Notes: generated by a model not told the origin, from the sequence alone. Numbered from the stretch's first letter, positions 28,603 to 38,917 are shown. The stretch is 43,394 bases of DNA from an uncultured Lentisphaerota bacterium (GCA_903896925.1 CAITZM010000090.1:1-43394); one strand, 5' to 3'. A program made the numbers and translations.

Positions 28603-29048
28603 GCAGTTCCCCCATCCCAGCGGGCGGTTCCAGCCCGCGTAACGCGGACGACTTTAGCGCGAAGATCCGGCCGGAAGCCAGCCGCGAGTTTTTTGGGAAA
28701 GGCCTGATCGTGGCCGAGGTGGACTGGAGAAGGCGGAACAGGCCATCGGCCTGTAGTTCGACCTTTATGGGAGATGGGCTCCGCTGTTGGACTGCGCTGA
28801 CGCGTTGTCCGTGCGGCTGCGTGGCGGCATGCGTCCCGCGGGTCGGTACCGGCGGCGTCCCCGTTTCGCCCAAGCGCTTCACGGGACAGGCCCGCCGCCC
28901 AGACAGGTGCGGCGTGAAGCTCGTGCGGTGTTGGGTGGTCAGCGTGACGCCCGACTCACCGGCAGGCGGGACACCTGCCGCCACGGCGAAACGGAGAGGC
29001 CACTTCTACGCAGAACGCAGCTACCGTGGAGTGTGAGTTTAAAGCCGT
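28603..29048. other. Gene-free spacer between HTH gene and giant repeat protein
   Basis: About 445 bases with no supported gene. It contains the palindrome GGCAGGCG-GGA-CACCTGCC (28961-28979) of the TCC/GGA-triloop class. No terminator with a T-tract is seen after the giant gene. Confidence 0.5.
28959..28984. repeat. GGA-triloop palindrome
   Basis: CGGCAGGCG-GGA-CACCTGCCG; one C/A mismatch in the stem. Same architecture as the units at 15337, 15466, 39000, 41477, 41600 and 41715. Confidence 0.6.
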
Positions 29049-32000
29049 TCAGCGCCACCGGCCGGAAGGCGAATGGCGCGCGTACTGCCAACGGATCTTC
29101 CAGCGGCGACCGAGGGCCAGACCGCAAGCGGCCACCAGCAGGATCAGCACAGACTGGGGTTCCGGGATCGCCGTCAGCGTGATGTCGTTGCCGTCGCCGC
29201 CAGCGTAGCTGATCCGCATCAACAGGTTGGATCCGGTGCCGCGATCATTCACGACGAAGTCGAAGAAGTTGTTCATTTCAACATCGCCACCAGCACTATG
29301 CCACCAGAAATGTCCGTAGCTGTCGCCGGCCTGGCTCGATTGGTTGTCCACAATCGTGCAGGCCTCGTAGAGCGTGGCGTCGAAGTTCGTCAACGCGATG
29401 TTCAGAAAGGTCCGGCTGGCGGCGGCGCTCAAGGCGAGGCCGTTGGCCCCGTTGGTGACCACGACCAGATCCTGGGCGCCGCCCACGAATTCGACACTGA
29501 AGAGGCCGCCGGTGAAACTCAAGCTGGCGACGCTCTGCGTGCCGGGCGAATTGCCAGGGCTATAGATACCGCCGCTGATGACGACCGCGCCCAGCGCGCC
29601 GGTGCCACCGAGCATCCCGCCGTTATAGACGGTGATCAGTCCGCCCAGGTTCCCATTGGCCGACAGCGCGCCCGCGCTCACCAAGGTCTGCCCCGCGAAG
29701 CTGCTGTTGTCGCCGGTCAGGTTCAGCTGGCCCGCGCCGGCCTTGGCGAGGTTGCCGTTGGCGAGGCTGGCGCCGACGAACAGCACCCCGTTGGTGACGA
29801 CCGTAAACTGGCGCGTGGCGCCACCGAGATCGATCTGCCCGGGCAAGACCTCGCTCCCGCCGCTGACCATGGCGGCCTGCTGTGCCGCGACGACATCGTT
29901 GGAGAGCACGAGGCGGCCCGGTGTGGCGGGATCGGAGTTGAGCACCAGCGTGCTGTTGGTCAGGAAGAGACCCGCGCCGTTGGCCGCAACAAGCAACGTA
30001 CCCCCACCCTCCACGAGGTTGGCACCAGAGGAGGTGATGACGACATGACCATCAATCACAAAACCGTTCGTGTTGATCGTATTGACGCTGTTGCCGCCCC
30101 ACTCGATCGTGGCTCCCGTGCCCTGCAGGACGCCGCCCGCGCCGGTGCTGAACGTGCCGCCGTCGTTATGCAGGGCGGCCACGGTCTGCGTCTGGCCGGC
30201 CAGCGCCAGGGCGCCGCCGTTCACCGTCACATTGCCGTTGGTCGGCAGCGCGTTCGGCGTGGCCAATTCCACCGTGCCGCCGGCTATCGTGGTGCCGCCG
30301 CTGTAGTCGCTCTGCGCGCCGAGCGTCAGCGTGCCCGCGCCGACCTTGGTCAGCGAGCCGCCGCCCGAGATGGTGCCGTTGAAACTGCTGCTGCCGTCGG
30401 CGTTGCCGACCGTCAAGGAGCCGGTGGCGTTGGAGATCACGCCGTCGCCGCTCAACCCGTCGATCGTCTGGCTGTTGCCGTTGAGCACGAGCGTTCCGCC
30501 GCTGGCTACCGTGACGCTGCTGTTGGTGTCCAGGCAGTTGTTGCCCGCGAGGATGAGCACGCCGTCGTTGACGGCCGTGGCGCCCTGATGCGCGCCGGCG
30601 CCGTTCAGCGTCAGCGCGCCCGGCCCGGCCTTGGTGAAGGTGTAGCCGAGGCCCCCGTTATCGATCGTGCCGAGCGCGAGCGTGTTGCCGCAGGCGCCGT
30701 TGGTGGAGATGTAGAAAGTCGAGTTGCCGGTGAGCGTGACCGCATCGAAGGAGATCACCGATCCGCCGGAGGCCTGCCCGCCCGCCGCTAGCGTCAACGT
30801 CTGCGCGCCGATGGTCAGGTTGCTGAAGGCCAGCGTCGTGCCGGCGCCATCGAGCGAGTAATTCGTGAGCGCCGCGTCCGCGTTGACGATGAGGGCATTG
30901 GCGAACCAGCGGTTGCTGGCGGTGTGCAGGCTCAGGCTGCCGCCGTTGAAGACGATATTGGAAAACGAGTTCAACGCCGCATCATGCGTGGCGTAGACAT
31001 CGAGCAGGCCCTGGTTCAGACAGAGGCTGCCCGTCGTGGTTTGCCGGAAATTGGCGTTGCTGGCACTGCCCAGTTGCAAGATGCCCACGCCCGTCTTCGT
31101 GAGTCCGCCTGAACCGGAGATGGCATTGACCGCGTTGCGCGTGGCCAGCGTCAGTCGGCCTTCCACATCAAAAACGGCCTCGTTGGCGCCAAAGGCGAGC
31201 ACGTTCTGGACATCCGCGCCGGGGATGATCTGGCTGGCGCCGCCGGTCTGCACGATCATGCCGACGCCGCCGTTGCCGAGCGTGAGTACGCGGTTGGTCG
31301 CGGGTGAGTTCAGGTTGATCCCGTTATCCAACACGAGCGAATGCACCATGCGATTGTCCGTCAGCGTCTGACTGAAGGTTGGCCGTGCGATGACGGCATT
31401 CCCGGTCCACGCGGTTTCCGCGTCCGTCTCATAGCCGGCAAAGGCCGTCAGCGCATGCCCATCCACGCCATCGTGCGTCACGAGATCGATCTGGCCATCG
31501 TGCAACACGACAGCGCCGGGCAGAATGCCGCCCGCCAGCGCAGGCGCCATGGCGAAGGCTATGGTGTTCGTGGATTCACCCAACTGGTTGGCGATGATCC
31601 GCAGCGTGCTGCCGGCGGCGCGCTGGAACGTACCGAGGGTCAACGAGGCCGTCTGCCCGCCGACGCCCGGCGCCGCCTGCAGATCCAGATTGCCCGCGTT
31701 GAGGTTGAGCGCCCCCAAGGTCGCGGAAAAGGCGGTGCTGCTGCCATCGTTGCTGACGGTCAGGCCGCCGCCATAGGAGGTGAGCGCCAGACCGGCACCC
31801 AATCGGCTGCTGTTGTTGGCCGCCGCGGCATTGAACAAGGCCAGCGTGCCGCCGCGCAGGAGCACACCGCTCGTGCCCGCGAGCGCACCGTTGGCGCCCG
31901 CGAGCAGGAGGGTGCCACCCTTGATCGTCGTCGCGCCCGCATAGGTGTTGGATCCGTTCAATTGCAGTGTGCCGGAACCAATCTTGGTCAACGCGCCGAC

Positions 32001-35000
32001 GCCGCCGATGACGCCGCTGATGTACGGCACATAACCGGCATCCACGTCGAAGGTCCCACCGCCGGCATTCAACGTGACCCCGCGGCCCGCGGCGAGATTC
32101 GCCGCGGTGACGTTGGCTGTGATGGAAAAGTTGCTGCCGCCACCCGAGAGCGTGACGGCTGGCGCCGTCGTATAGCCAATGCCGGGGCTCAGCATCTGCA
32201 GCGCATCCACCGTGTAGCCATTGACCGAAGCCGAGGCGTTGCTGCCGCCACCGCCGCTCAACGTAATCATGGCCGCCGAGATATAGCCAAAGCCGCCGTT
32301 CGTGATGACGATGCTGGCCAACCGGCCGTTGGTGATGGTCGCATACCCGCCGGCCTGGACCTGGAGACCGTTGGCAGCCTGCGACCCATAGAAGGACACC
32401 GTCGGAGCCGAGACGTAGTTGCTGCCGGCATTGACAATCCGCACACTCGTGGGATGCGAGAGGGCCTGCGCGCTGGCGGCCACACCCACGCCATTGGTGC
32501 CACCCTTGATCGTGACCGTGGCCGCGTTGGTGAAGCCGCTGCCCGCGTTGTTGAGCGACAGGGAACCGACCTTGGCGGAAAGCCGGAGCGTACCGCCATC
32601 CAACAGCAGAGGGCTCGTGGTGGCGCCCAGCTGGCTATCCTCACCCACGGCCAACACGCCGGCGTTCACAGACATGGACCCGGTGAAGGTGTTGGCCTGG
32701 TTCGTCGCCAGCAGGTTCAGCGTCCCCGTGCCGGCCTGGATGAAAGCGCCGGAACCGGCCAGCGTGTTCGCCAGGTTGAGGGCATCGCTGCGATTGAAGG
32801 TCAGGGTGCCGTTGTTGGTCACCACGCCCGTACCCAGCGAACCGCGCGTGCCGCCCTGCCCGACCTGCAGCACGCCCGCGCTGACCAGCGTGGCCCCGCC
32901 ATAGTTGTTGCTACCGGCCAACACCAGCGTGCCGGCGCCTGCCTTGACGAAGCCGGCCGTATTGGTGAGCGGACCGGCCAAGGTGGTCGTATTATAGACG
33001 GTCAAAATCCGTGCGCTTGTGCCTTGGTCTATCATGCCGCTCAGCGTCAGGTTGCCGGACAAGCCATTGCTCAGCCCAAACTGGCTGTTGGCTGAGATCG
33101 AAACGGCATTGCTCAAAAAACGCGCTGTGCCGTCGGCGCTCGCGAGCGCGCCGCCGCTCAACACCAGGCGTCCGCTGCCGAGCACATTATCTGCGCCCAG
33201 CGCCAGCGTGCCGGCGGCGTTTGTCGTGCCGCCGTTGTAGGTGCTGGCGCCAGAGAGCACCAACGTCCCGGCGCCATTTTTCGAGAAACCGCCATTGGTT
33301 ATGGGGCCCGTGAAGACCGTGGTGTTGTTGACGGTCAGGAAGTGCCCATAGCCGTTCAAGTTGACCGTGCCGCTGTTGGTTAAATTCCCGGTTCCGGTGG
33401 CGGTGCCAAACTGTGGTGTGACGCTCGTGAGCGACAGGTTATTGCTGAAGGAACGCGCCGCGCTGCTGTCAGAAGCCAGCGTACCGCTACCCAAAAGCAG
33501 CGTACCTGAACCAAGCACATTGTCTGCCCCGAGTGCCAGTTTACCTCCGAGCGCCGTGCCGCCGCTATACGTGTTGGCGCCAGTCAGCACCAGCACGCCA
33601 GAGCCGAATACGGTCAACGAACCCGTGCCACCGATGACATTGCTTACCAGGAGAGTATTGCCGGCGTTGTTTACATCCAGCCCGCCATTGAAACTGCTCC
33701 AGTTCACCGCGTAGGGCGCCAGGTTCGTGACCTGCGTCCCGGTGATGCGCAACGTGCCACCACTGAAGTTGAGCGCGCCTGCCGGCAGGTTCGAGTAGCT
33801 GCCGATCGCCAGCGTGCCGCCATTGAGCGTGGTGCCGCCCGTATAGGTATTGACCCCGGCCAAGGTCAGTGCGCCGTTGCCCGTCTTGATGAGGGAGCCG
33901 CCCGCGCCGCCATCCAGCAAGACGCCCTGGTAGGTTTGATTGGAGTGATTACCACCCACAGTGAGGGCGACCGCACCGCCCGCGGCATTGGTCAGCGCCA
34001 GGTTGCCCGCGCCCCCGAGATTGCCGAGGGTCGCCCGGCTCACATTGCTGAACAGCAGCGCGCCGGTCATGTTGGTGACGGTCGCATTTTGCAGCGCCAG
34101 CGGACTGGCCACCACCACCTGGCCCGCATTGACGCCTACAAAGCCGGTCATCAAATTGGTGCCGGCCAGCACCAACGTGCCTGGGCCAGCCTTCAGGAAG
34201 CCGCCGGAATTGGACACCACGCCGGAGACGATCACGTTGTTGCTGAGGGTCAGCGTGCGCTGGACCGACCCCACGTCAAACGGGCCGCTCAACGTCAAAT
34301 CACCCGTGCCGGCCGTCGAGCCGAAAACAGTGTTGGTGCTGATGAACACCCGGTTGGTCAGACTGCGTGCCGCACTGCTGTCGGAAGCCAATATCCCACC
34401 AGCCAGTATCAGTTGACCGGAGCCCAGTGCATTGTCCACACCCAAGGCCAGCGTGCCAGCGGCGTTCGTCGTAGGATAGAAGCTGGTGTTCACGCCCCGC
34501 AAGACCAACGCGCCACCGCCCAATTTGGAAATGCCGCCGTTGCTCACCGGCCCGGTAAAGACCGTTGTGTTGCTGATCACCAGCATCCGGATGCCGCTGC
34601 TCAAATTAACGCTTCCGCTGTTGGTCAGATTACCGCTGCCATCGGTTGTGCCGAACTGCGTCGGGGCAGCGATCGCCAGGGCATTGCTGAAGCTGCGCGC
34701 TGCACTGCTGTCGGAGGCCAATGCGCCGCCGGTTAGCAGCAGCATTCCGCCGCCCAGCGCGTTGTCGGCACCCAAGGCCAGTATGCCCGCCGCGTTGGTG
34801 ATGCTGCCATTGCCGACGGTCGCACCTCCGATGACCAGGGTGCCCGCGCCACTCTTGGTGAAGCCGCTGCCGTTCGTCAGTACGCCCGACAGGGTCGTGG
34901 TATTGCTGAGGATCAGCGTCCGCGGCGCCGCCCCCAAATCCACCGCGCCGCTCAAGAGCAAGCCGCCGTTGCCGCCGGCCGAACCGAACTGCGTGTCGAC

Positions 35001-38000
35001 CGTGATGGACACGTCATTGCTCAAGATGCGCGCCGTATTGCTGTCGGAGGCCAGCGTGCCGCCCCCCAACACCAGCGGGCCGGAACCCAGGACATTGTCA
35101 GCACCAAGCGCCAGCGTGCCGGCGTTCAACGTGGTGCCGCCGCTGTAGGAATTCGTTGTATTGATCGTCAGCGTACCTACACCGTTTTTGCTCAAGGCTG
35201 CCGCGCCGGCGATCCCATAGCTTCCCTGCAAGGTGTAGTTCACCGTGCTGTTGTAGAACACCACCGACGCCGGCGTCACATGGCCCGCCGCGATGTTGAT
35301 GGTGCTGTTGGATGCCGTGTCATCAAATTGCACGGCATTGTTGGTCAAATTATTGAAGAGCGTAGCGCTGCCGTCGGAGCTCAACTTCCAATTGCCCGTG
35401 GTGGTTGTGTCCCAGGCGGAACCGTTGCCACCCACCCACACCACGGTGCCATCCGTACCGTTGACCTGGAGATCCAGATAATGTCCGCCGTTGATGAGCA
35501 GGTTCCCCGTCAGACCGTTTGGCAGAGTGCCCAGCCTGAACGCAGACAGGCCGGTGCCTTGCATGGAACCGCCATAATACATCAGGTGATAGACGCCGCC
35601 GGCGCTGACATTGCCGATGCTCATCAAGATGGAATTGGCGCCGCTGACGGTCACGTTGGTGTTCACATAAATGCCCGGCCACGAGGTGTAATGGGACAGG
35701 TCGCCGTAGGAGTTGGTGGCCGCACCGCTGAAGGTCAGGTTACCCAGATAGAGCGTGCCGGAGCCGTTCTGACCGGCTTCCAGGCTGCCGCCGCTGTTGA
35801 TGGTCACGCTGTTGAGTATCGCGCCGGTGCCCCCCAGTTTGGCGTTGGCGGCGACGATCACGCTGGTCGAAGCCAAGGCATTGTTCACATAGAGCGCGCC
35901 CGCATTAACCGTCACGACGCCTCGCAGCGTATTCGAAGCGCTCAGCACCAACGAGCCGGGCCCCGCCTTGACGAAGCCGGCCGTGTTGGTGAGCACGCCG
36001 CCCAACGTGGTCGTGTTAAAAACGGTCAAGGTCCGCGGCCCCGTCCCCAGATCCACAGCACCATTCAATGTCAGGTTGCCGGAAAACACATTACTCAGAC
36101 CGAACTGGACATTCGTTGTGATCGCCACGGCATTGTTCATGGCCCGGGTCTGGGCATCGGCGCTCGCAAGCGTGCCGCCGCTCAGCACCAGGCGGCCACT
36201 GCCCAGCACATTGTCGGCGCCCAACGCCAGCGTGCCAGCCACGTTCGTCGTGCCCCCGCCGTAGGTGTTGGCACCGGAGAGCACCAACGTACCGCTGCCC
36301 AGTTTGCTTAGACTGCCATTGCTGATGACACCCGTGAGGACCGTGGTGTTGTTGACCGTCAAGAAGTGGCCGCCACCGTTCAAATTGACCGTGCCGCTGT
36401 TGGTCAAATTCCCGGTTCCGCTGGTGGAGCCAAATTGAGGGGTGGTGCTGACGAGCGAAAGACCGTTGCTGAAGCTCCGTGCCGCGCCGCCATCGGAAGC
36501 CAACGTGCCGCCATTCAAAAATACCGTGCCTGAACCGAGCACATGGTCGGCCCCGAGCGCCACGGTGCCGGAACTGATGGTCAAGCCGCCGCTGAAGATG
36601 TTCGAACCGGAGAGCGCCAGGGTGCCGGCGCCGAGTTTGGTTATTCCGCCGGTGCCTAGAATGGCATTGCCCACCGTCAGCGTATTGCTGGAGTTATTGA
36701 CATCCAAACCGCCATTGAAAGCGTACCAGTTCACCGTGTAGGGCGCGAGGTTCGTGATCTGCGTCCCGGTCACGCGCAACGTACCGCCGTTGATGGTGAG
36801 TGCGCCTCCCGGCAGATTCGCGTAGCCGCCGACCTCCAACGTGCCGCCGCTGAGCACCGTGCCGGTGGAATAGGTGTTCGAACCGAGCAACACCAACGTG
36901 CCGGCCCCCTGCTTGACGAGGCCGCCGTTGATCACCGAACCGCTCATCACGGTGGTATTGCTGACGGTCAAATAGCGCCAGTTGCCGGAGAGATTGACGA
37001 CGCCGCTGTTGGTCAGGTTGCCGGTGCCCATCAAGGAACCGAAGGCGGCGTTGTTGATGATAGACATGGGGTTGTTGAAACTACGCGCCGAGGCGGAATC
37101 GCTTGCCAGCACTCCGCCCGCCAGCACCAAAGCCCCCGATCCGAACACATTGTTGGTGCCCAACGCCAGCGTGCCGGCGTAATTCGTCGTGCCGAGATTG
37201 TAAGTGTTGTTCACATTGCTCAGGATCAAGGTGCCAGGACCCTGCTTGACGATACCGCCATTCGTCACCGCACCCGCAAGGGCGAGGAAACTGTTGCTGA
37301 CCGTCAGCGTCCGCATGGCCCCGCCAAGGTCTGTGACTCCGTTCACAACTATCTGACCCGTGCCGCCACTGCTTTGCCCGAAAGTGGAATTGGCCAGCAG
37401 GCGCATGGTGTTTGTGAAGCCGCAGGCGTTCCCGCTGGATGAAGCCAGCGCGCCACCATTCATCACCAGCATTCCGCCGCCCAGTGCGTTGTTGAAGTTT
37501 AGCGCCAGAAGGCCGGCGCTGTTGGTCGTGTTCCCTCTGTAGGTGTTCGCACCGTTGAGGATCAGCGTGAAGTTGCCATTCTTGATGAGCCCAACCGAGC
37601 CTGTGATCGTGTTATTGAGCGTCATGGTGCCGCTGCCGCTGCCCTGCACATAAAGATCCGAGGCCAGCAAAAGATTGTGGCTGATCGCGTTCGAACCCGA
37701 ACTCATCTGCATCAGTTGCGCTGACTGCCCACCGGAGTTGGTCAGGACCAGCCAGTTCGTGCTGGCGCCCCAGATGGTCACGTTGCCCGCATTGCTGAAC
37801 GTCAGTGAGTTCAGCGTGAAGCGGCCCAAGCTGCTGGCCAGGTCGTTCGTGAAGGAGAAACCGGTGCTATTGGTGAAGATCAGGTTGGCCGCAACCTCGC
37901 CGCCCGGCTGCGGCATTGTACCGGCCCAGGCACCCGCGTTGCTCCAATAGGCCGATCCGGTCCGGCTGATATAATTGGTCGCCCCCGCCTCCGCGACGTA

Positions 38001-38087
38001 CACCAGCGCCAGCGCAAGGAGCGTCCGTCTCATCTTGCCAGACCGCCCTCGATTCGCAACCTGTGTATTATTCATGATCAGGCTCAT
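29049..38087 (-). CDS. Giant beta-strand-repeat surface protein with PEP-CTERM signal
   Basis: 3012 residues. A signal peptide (RRTLLALALVYVAEAGA, about 20-36) is followed by some 25 or more imperfect repeats of the autotransporter-associated beta-strand (PATR, TIGR02601) type: motifs such as KxGxGTLVLSGxNTYxGGTT, NAGTLALGADNVLGSG and GGTLASDSSAARSFSN recur with a spacing of 50-115 residues. These fold as a long parallel beta-helix. Residues about 1835-1995 differ, with GxGYxxAPxVTLSGGG units. The C-terminus is IPEP, a hydrophobic helix and GRRWK, a PEP-CTERM sorting signal for exosortase. There is no autotransporter beta-barrel. The start may instead be ATG 38033, which gives a shorter leader; neither has a good ribosome site. 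Probably a surface or matrix fibre. An exosortase must be encoded elsewhere. Confidence 0.9.
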   Translation of the reverse strand: MSLIMNNTQVANRGRSGKMRRTLLALALVYVAEAGATNYISRTGSAYWSNAGAWAGTMPQPGGEVAANLIFTNSTGFSFTNDLASSLGRFTLNSLTFSNAGNVTIWGASTNWLVLTNSGGQSAQLMQMSSGSNAISHNLLLASDLYVQGSGSGTMTLNNTITGSVGLIKNGNFTLILNGANTYRGNTTNSAGLLALNFNNALGGGMLVMNGGALASSSGNACGFTNTMRLLANSTFGQSSGGTGQIVVNGVTDLGGAMRTLTVSNSFLALAGAVTNGGIVKQGPGTLILSNVNNTYNLGTTNYAGTLALGTNNVFGSGALVLAGGVLASDSASARSFNNPMSIINNAAFGSLMGTGNLTNSGVVNLSGNWRYLTVSNTTVMSGSVINGGLVKQGAGTLVLLGSNTYSTGTVLSGGTLEVGGYANLPGGALTINGGTLRVTGTQITNLAPYTVNWYAFNGGLDVNNSSNTLTVGNAILGTGGITKLGAGTLALSGSNIFSGGLTISSGTVALGADHVLGSGTVFLNGGTLASDGGAARSFSNGLSLVSTTPQFGSTSGTGNLTNSGTVNLNGGGHFLTVNNTTVLTGVISNGSLSKLGSGTLVLSGANTYGGGTTNVAGTLALGADNVLGSGRLVLSGGTLASADAQTRAMNNAVAITTNVQFGLSNVFSGNLTLNGAVDLGTGPRTLTVFNTTTLGGVLTNTAGFVKAGPGSLVLSASNTLRGVVTVNAGALYVNNALASTSVIVAANAKLGGTGAILNSVTINSGGSLEAGQNGSGTLYLGNLTFSGAATNSYGDLSHYTSWPGIYVNTNVTVSGANSILMSIGNVSAGGVYHLMYYGGSMQGTGLSAFRLGTLPNGLTGNLLINGGHYLDLQVNGTDGTVVWVGGNGSAWDTTTTGNWKLSSDGSATLFNNLTNNAVQFDDTASNSTINIAAGHVTPASVVFYNSTVNYTLQGSYGIAGAAALSKNGVGTLTINTTNSYSGGTTLNAGTLALGADNVLGSGPLVLGGGTLASDSNTARILSNDVSITVDTQFGSAGGNGGLLLSGAVDLGAAPRTLILSNTTTLSGVLTNGSGFTKSGAGTLVIGGATVGNGSITNAAGILALGADNALGGGMLLLTGGALASDSSAARSFSNALAIAAPTQFGTTDGSGNLTNSGSVNLSSGIRMLVISNTTVFTGPVSNGGISKLGGGALVLRGVNTSFYPTTNAAGTLALGVDNALGSGQLILAGGILASDSSAARSLTNRVFISTNTVFGSTAGTGDLTLSGPFDVGSVQRTLTLSNNVIVSGVVSNSGGFLKAGPGTLVLAGTNLMTGFVGVNAGQVVVASPLALQNATVTNMTGALLFSNVSRATLGNLGGAGNLALTNAAGGAVALTVGGNHSNQTYQGVLLDGGAGGSLIKTGNGALTLAGVNTYTGGTTLNGGTLAIGSYSNLPAGALNFSGGTLRITGTQVTNLAPYAVNWSSFNGGLDVNNAGNTLLVSNVIGGTGSLTVFGSGVLVLTGANTYSGGTALGGKLALGADNVLGSGTLLLGSGTLASDSSAARSFSNNLSLTSVTPQFGTATGTGNLTNSGTVNLNGYGHFLTVNNTTVFTGPITNGGFSKNGAGTLVLSGASTYNGGTTNAAGTLALGADNVLGSGRLVLSGGALASADGTARFLSNAVSISANSQFGLSNGLSGNLTLSGMIDQGTSARILTVYNTTTLAGPLTNTAGFVKAGAGTLVLAGSNNYGGATLVSAGVLQVGQGGTRGSLGTGVVTNNGTLTFNRSDALNLANTLAGSGAFIQAGTGTLNLLATNQANTFTGSMSVNAGVLAVGEDSQLGATTSPLLLDGGTLRLSAKVGSLSLNNAGSGFTNAATVTIKGGTNGVGVAASAQALSHPTSVRIVNAGSNYVSAPTVSFYGSQAANGLQVQAGGYATITNGRLASIVITNGGFGYISAAMITLSGGGGSNASASVNGYTVDALQMLSPGIGYTTAPAVTLSGGGSNFSITANVTAANLAAGRGVTLNAGGGTFDVDAGYVPYISGVIGGVGALTKIGSGTLQLNGSNTYAGATTIKGGTLLLAGANGALAGTSGVLLRGGTLALFNAAAANNSSRLGAGLALTSYGGGLTVSNDGSSTAFSATLGALNLNAGNLDLQAAPGVGGQTASLTLGTFQRAAGSTLRIIANQLGESTNTIAFAMAPALAGGILPGAVVLHDGQIDLVTHDGVDGHALTAFAGYETDAETAWTGNAVIARPTFSQTLTDNRMVHSLVLDNGINLNSPATNRVLTLGNGGVGMIVQTGGASQIIPGADVQNVLAFGANEAVFDVEGRLTLATRNAVNAISGSGGLTKTGVGILQLGSASNANFRQTTTGSLCLNQGLLDVYATHDAALNSFSNIVFNGGSLSLHTASNRWFANALIVNADAALTNYSLDGAGTTLAFSNLTIGAQTLTLAAGGQASGGSVISFDAVTLTGNSTFYISTNGACGNTLALGTIDNGGLGYTFTKAGPGALTLNGAGAHQGATAVNDGVLILAGNNCLDTNSSVTVASGGTLVLNGNSQTIDGLSGDGVISNATGSLTVGNADGSSSFNGTISGGGSLTKVGAGTLTLGAQSDYSGGTTIAGGTVELATPNALPTNGNVTVNGGALALAGQTQTVAALHNDGGTFSTGAGGVLQGTGATIEWGGNSVNTINTNGFVIDGHVVITSSGANLVEGGGTLLVAANGAGLFLTNSTLVLNSDPATPGRLVLSNDVVAAQQAAMVSGGSEVLPGQIDLGGATRQFTVVTNGVLFVGASLANGNLAKAGAGQLNLTGDNSSFAGQTLVSAGALSANGNLGGLITVYNGGMLGGTGALGAVVISGGIYSPGNSPGTQSVASLSFTGGLFSVEFVGGAQDLVVVTNGANGLALSAAASRTFLNIALTNFDATLYEACTIVDNQSSQAGDSYGHFWWHSAGGDVEMNNFFDFVVNDRGTGSNLLMRISYAGGDGNDITLTAIPEPQSVLILLVAACGLALGRRWKIRWQYARHSPSGRWR
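32940..33850 (-). repeat. Segmental duplication inside the giant gene, copy B
   Basis: About 0.9 kb (residues about 1413-1716) that parallels 35970-36870 (residues about 406-706) base for base at an offset of about 3.03 kb. Shared stretches include TTGACCGTGCCGCTGTTGGT, AATTCCCGGTTCCG and GCCATTGAAA followed by CAGTTCACCG and GGTTCGTGA. Confidence 0.7.
35970..36870 (-). repeat. Segmental duplication inside the giant gene, copy A
   Basis: Partner of 32940-33850. The order of repeat modules is the same in both, including one unusual module (NLAPYxVNWxxFNGGLDVNN) that occurs only in these two places, so a block of several repeats was copied as a unit. Confidence 0.7.
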
Positions 38088-38111
38088 TATGCAGGCAGAT
38101 AAATCATTGCG

Positions 38112-38139
38112 ATGTTAACCAAGCGCAGCAAGATAACAA
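38112..38139 (-). promoter_or_regulatory. Weak promoter candidate for the giant gene
   Basis: On the minus strand TTGTTA, a 16-base spacer and TAACAT, each 4 of 6 to consensus, about 25 bases before the ATG at 38087. Confidence 0.3.
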
Positions 38140-38170
38140 GCCGGATTACACGTCTGAAGATCTGCCGATC

Positions 38171-38917
38171 TCAGCAGGTCCACGACTCGTGCGCCAGGGG
38201 GGTGGCATTCAGTTCCTTGCGATAGGCGCGCCAGGGCGGACAGTGCCGGTCCAGGACGGCCTTGAAGCGCGCGTCGTGGCGGCGCTCGATGAGATGGGCC
38301 AGTTCGTGCACGAGGACGTATTCGACGCAGTGGAGCGGCTTCTTGGCCAGTTCCAGACTCAACCAGATGCGCCGGGCCCGGGTGTTGCACGTGCCCCACT
38401 TGGTCTTCATCTGCTTCACGCGCCATTCGGAGGCCTGCACACCCAGCGCCGTGGACCATTTTTCGACCAGCGGCGGCAGCAGAGTGGTCAGTTGCTCGCG
38501 ATACCAAAGCTGGAGCACGCGCTCGCGCTGGGCGGTGCTCGCGCCGAGCGGGACATGCAGTTCAAGGTGCGACTGATGGAGCGCCACCCAGCCCCTTTTC
38601 CGGCTGTGACAGATGACCTCCAGCCGATAGGGTTGACCGAGGAAGTAATGGCACTCGCCGCTGACCAGCGCCCGCACGGTTTGGCGGGGCCGTGCGGCGA
38701 TGCGGGCCTGCTGGCGTTGGATCCAGTCCAGCTTGCCGAGCACCATCAGGCGCGCGGCCTCGTCATGGACCCGCAGCGGCACGGCGATCCGCACCCGGCC
38801 GTGGGGCGGATACACGCCGAGCCTCAGGTGTTTGATGGCCTTGCGTACCAGCTCCACCGCCACCCCACCGATGTGCATCAGCTGTGCCTTGGTATTCATC
38901 ATGCGGCCGCGCATCAT
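38171..38917 (-). CDS. YgjP/M48-type metallopeptidase (DUF45 family)
   Basis: 248 residues. The zinc motif is VLVHELAHLIERRHDARF with His204, Glu205, His208 and a further His214; this HELAHLxxxxHxxxF pattern is the hallmark of the YgjP/WLM-like DUF45 family. The middle carries KTKWGTCNTRARRIWLSLEL, matching the conserved RWGSCS region of that family, here WGTC. The N-terminal half is a basic beta-rich domain. Members are cytoplasmic; many are annotated as predicted metal-dependent hydrolases, and E. coli YgjP has been linked to nucleotide hydrolysis, so peptidase activity should not be assumed. ATG 38917 is chosen because GAGGGG lies just upstream; an in-frame start at 38953 lacks one. The giant repeat gene starts 83 bases downstream on the same strand. 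Confidence 0.85.
   Translation of the reverse strand: MMRGRMMNTKAQLMHIGGVAVELVRKAIKHLRLGVYPPHGRVRIAVPLRVHDEAARLMVLGKLDWIQRQQARIAARPRQTVRALVSGECHYFLGQPYRLEVICHSRKRGWVALHQSHLELHVPLGASTAQRERVLQLWYREQLTTLLPPLVEKWSTALGVQASEWRVKQMKTKWGTCNTRARRIWLSLELAKKPLHCVEYVLVHELAHLIERRHDARFKAVLDRHCPPWRAYRKELNATPLAHESWTC

Noticed and set aside
29073..33095. Plus-strand open frames of 572 and 584 codons opposite the giant repeat gene.
   Set aside because: They are by-products of the repetitive codon use of the minus-strand gene; no starts with ribosome sites and no recognisable domains.
29049..38087. Classical type V autotransporter.
   Set aside because: The repeats are of the autotransporter-associated type, but the C-terminus is a PEP-CTERM signal with a single helix and basic tail, with no outer-membrane beta-barrel.
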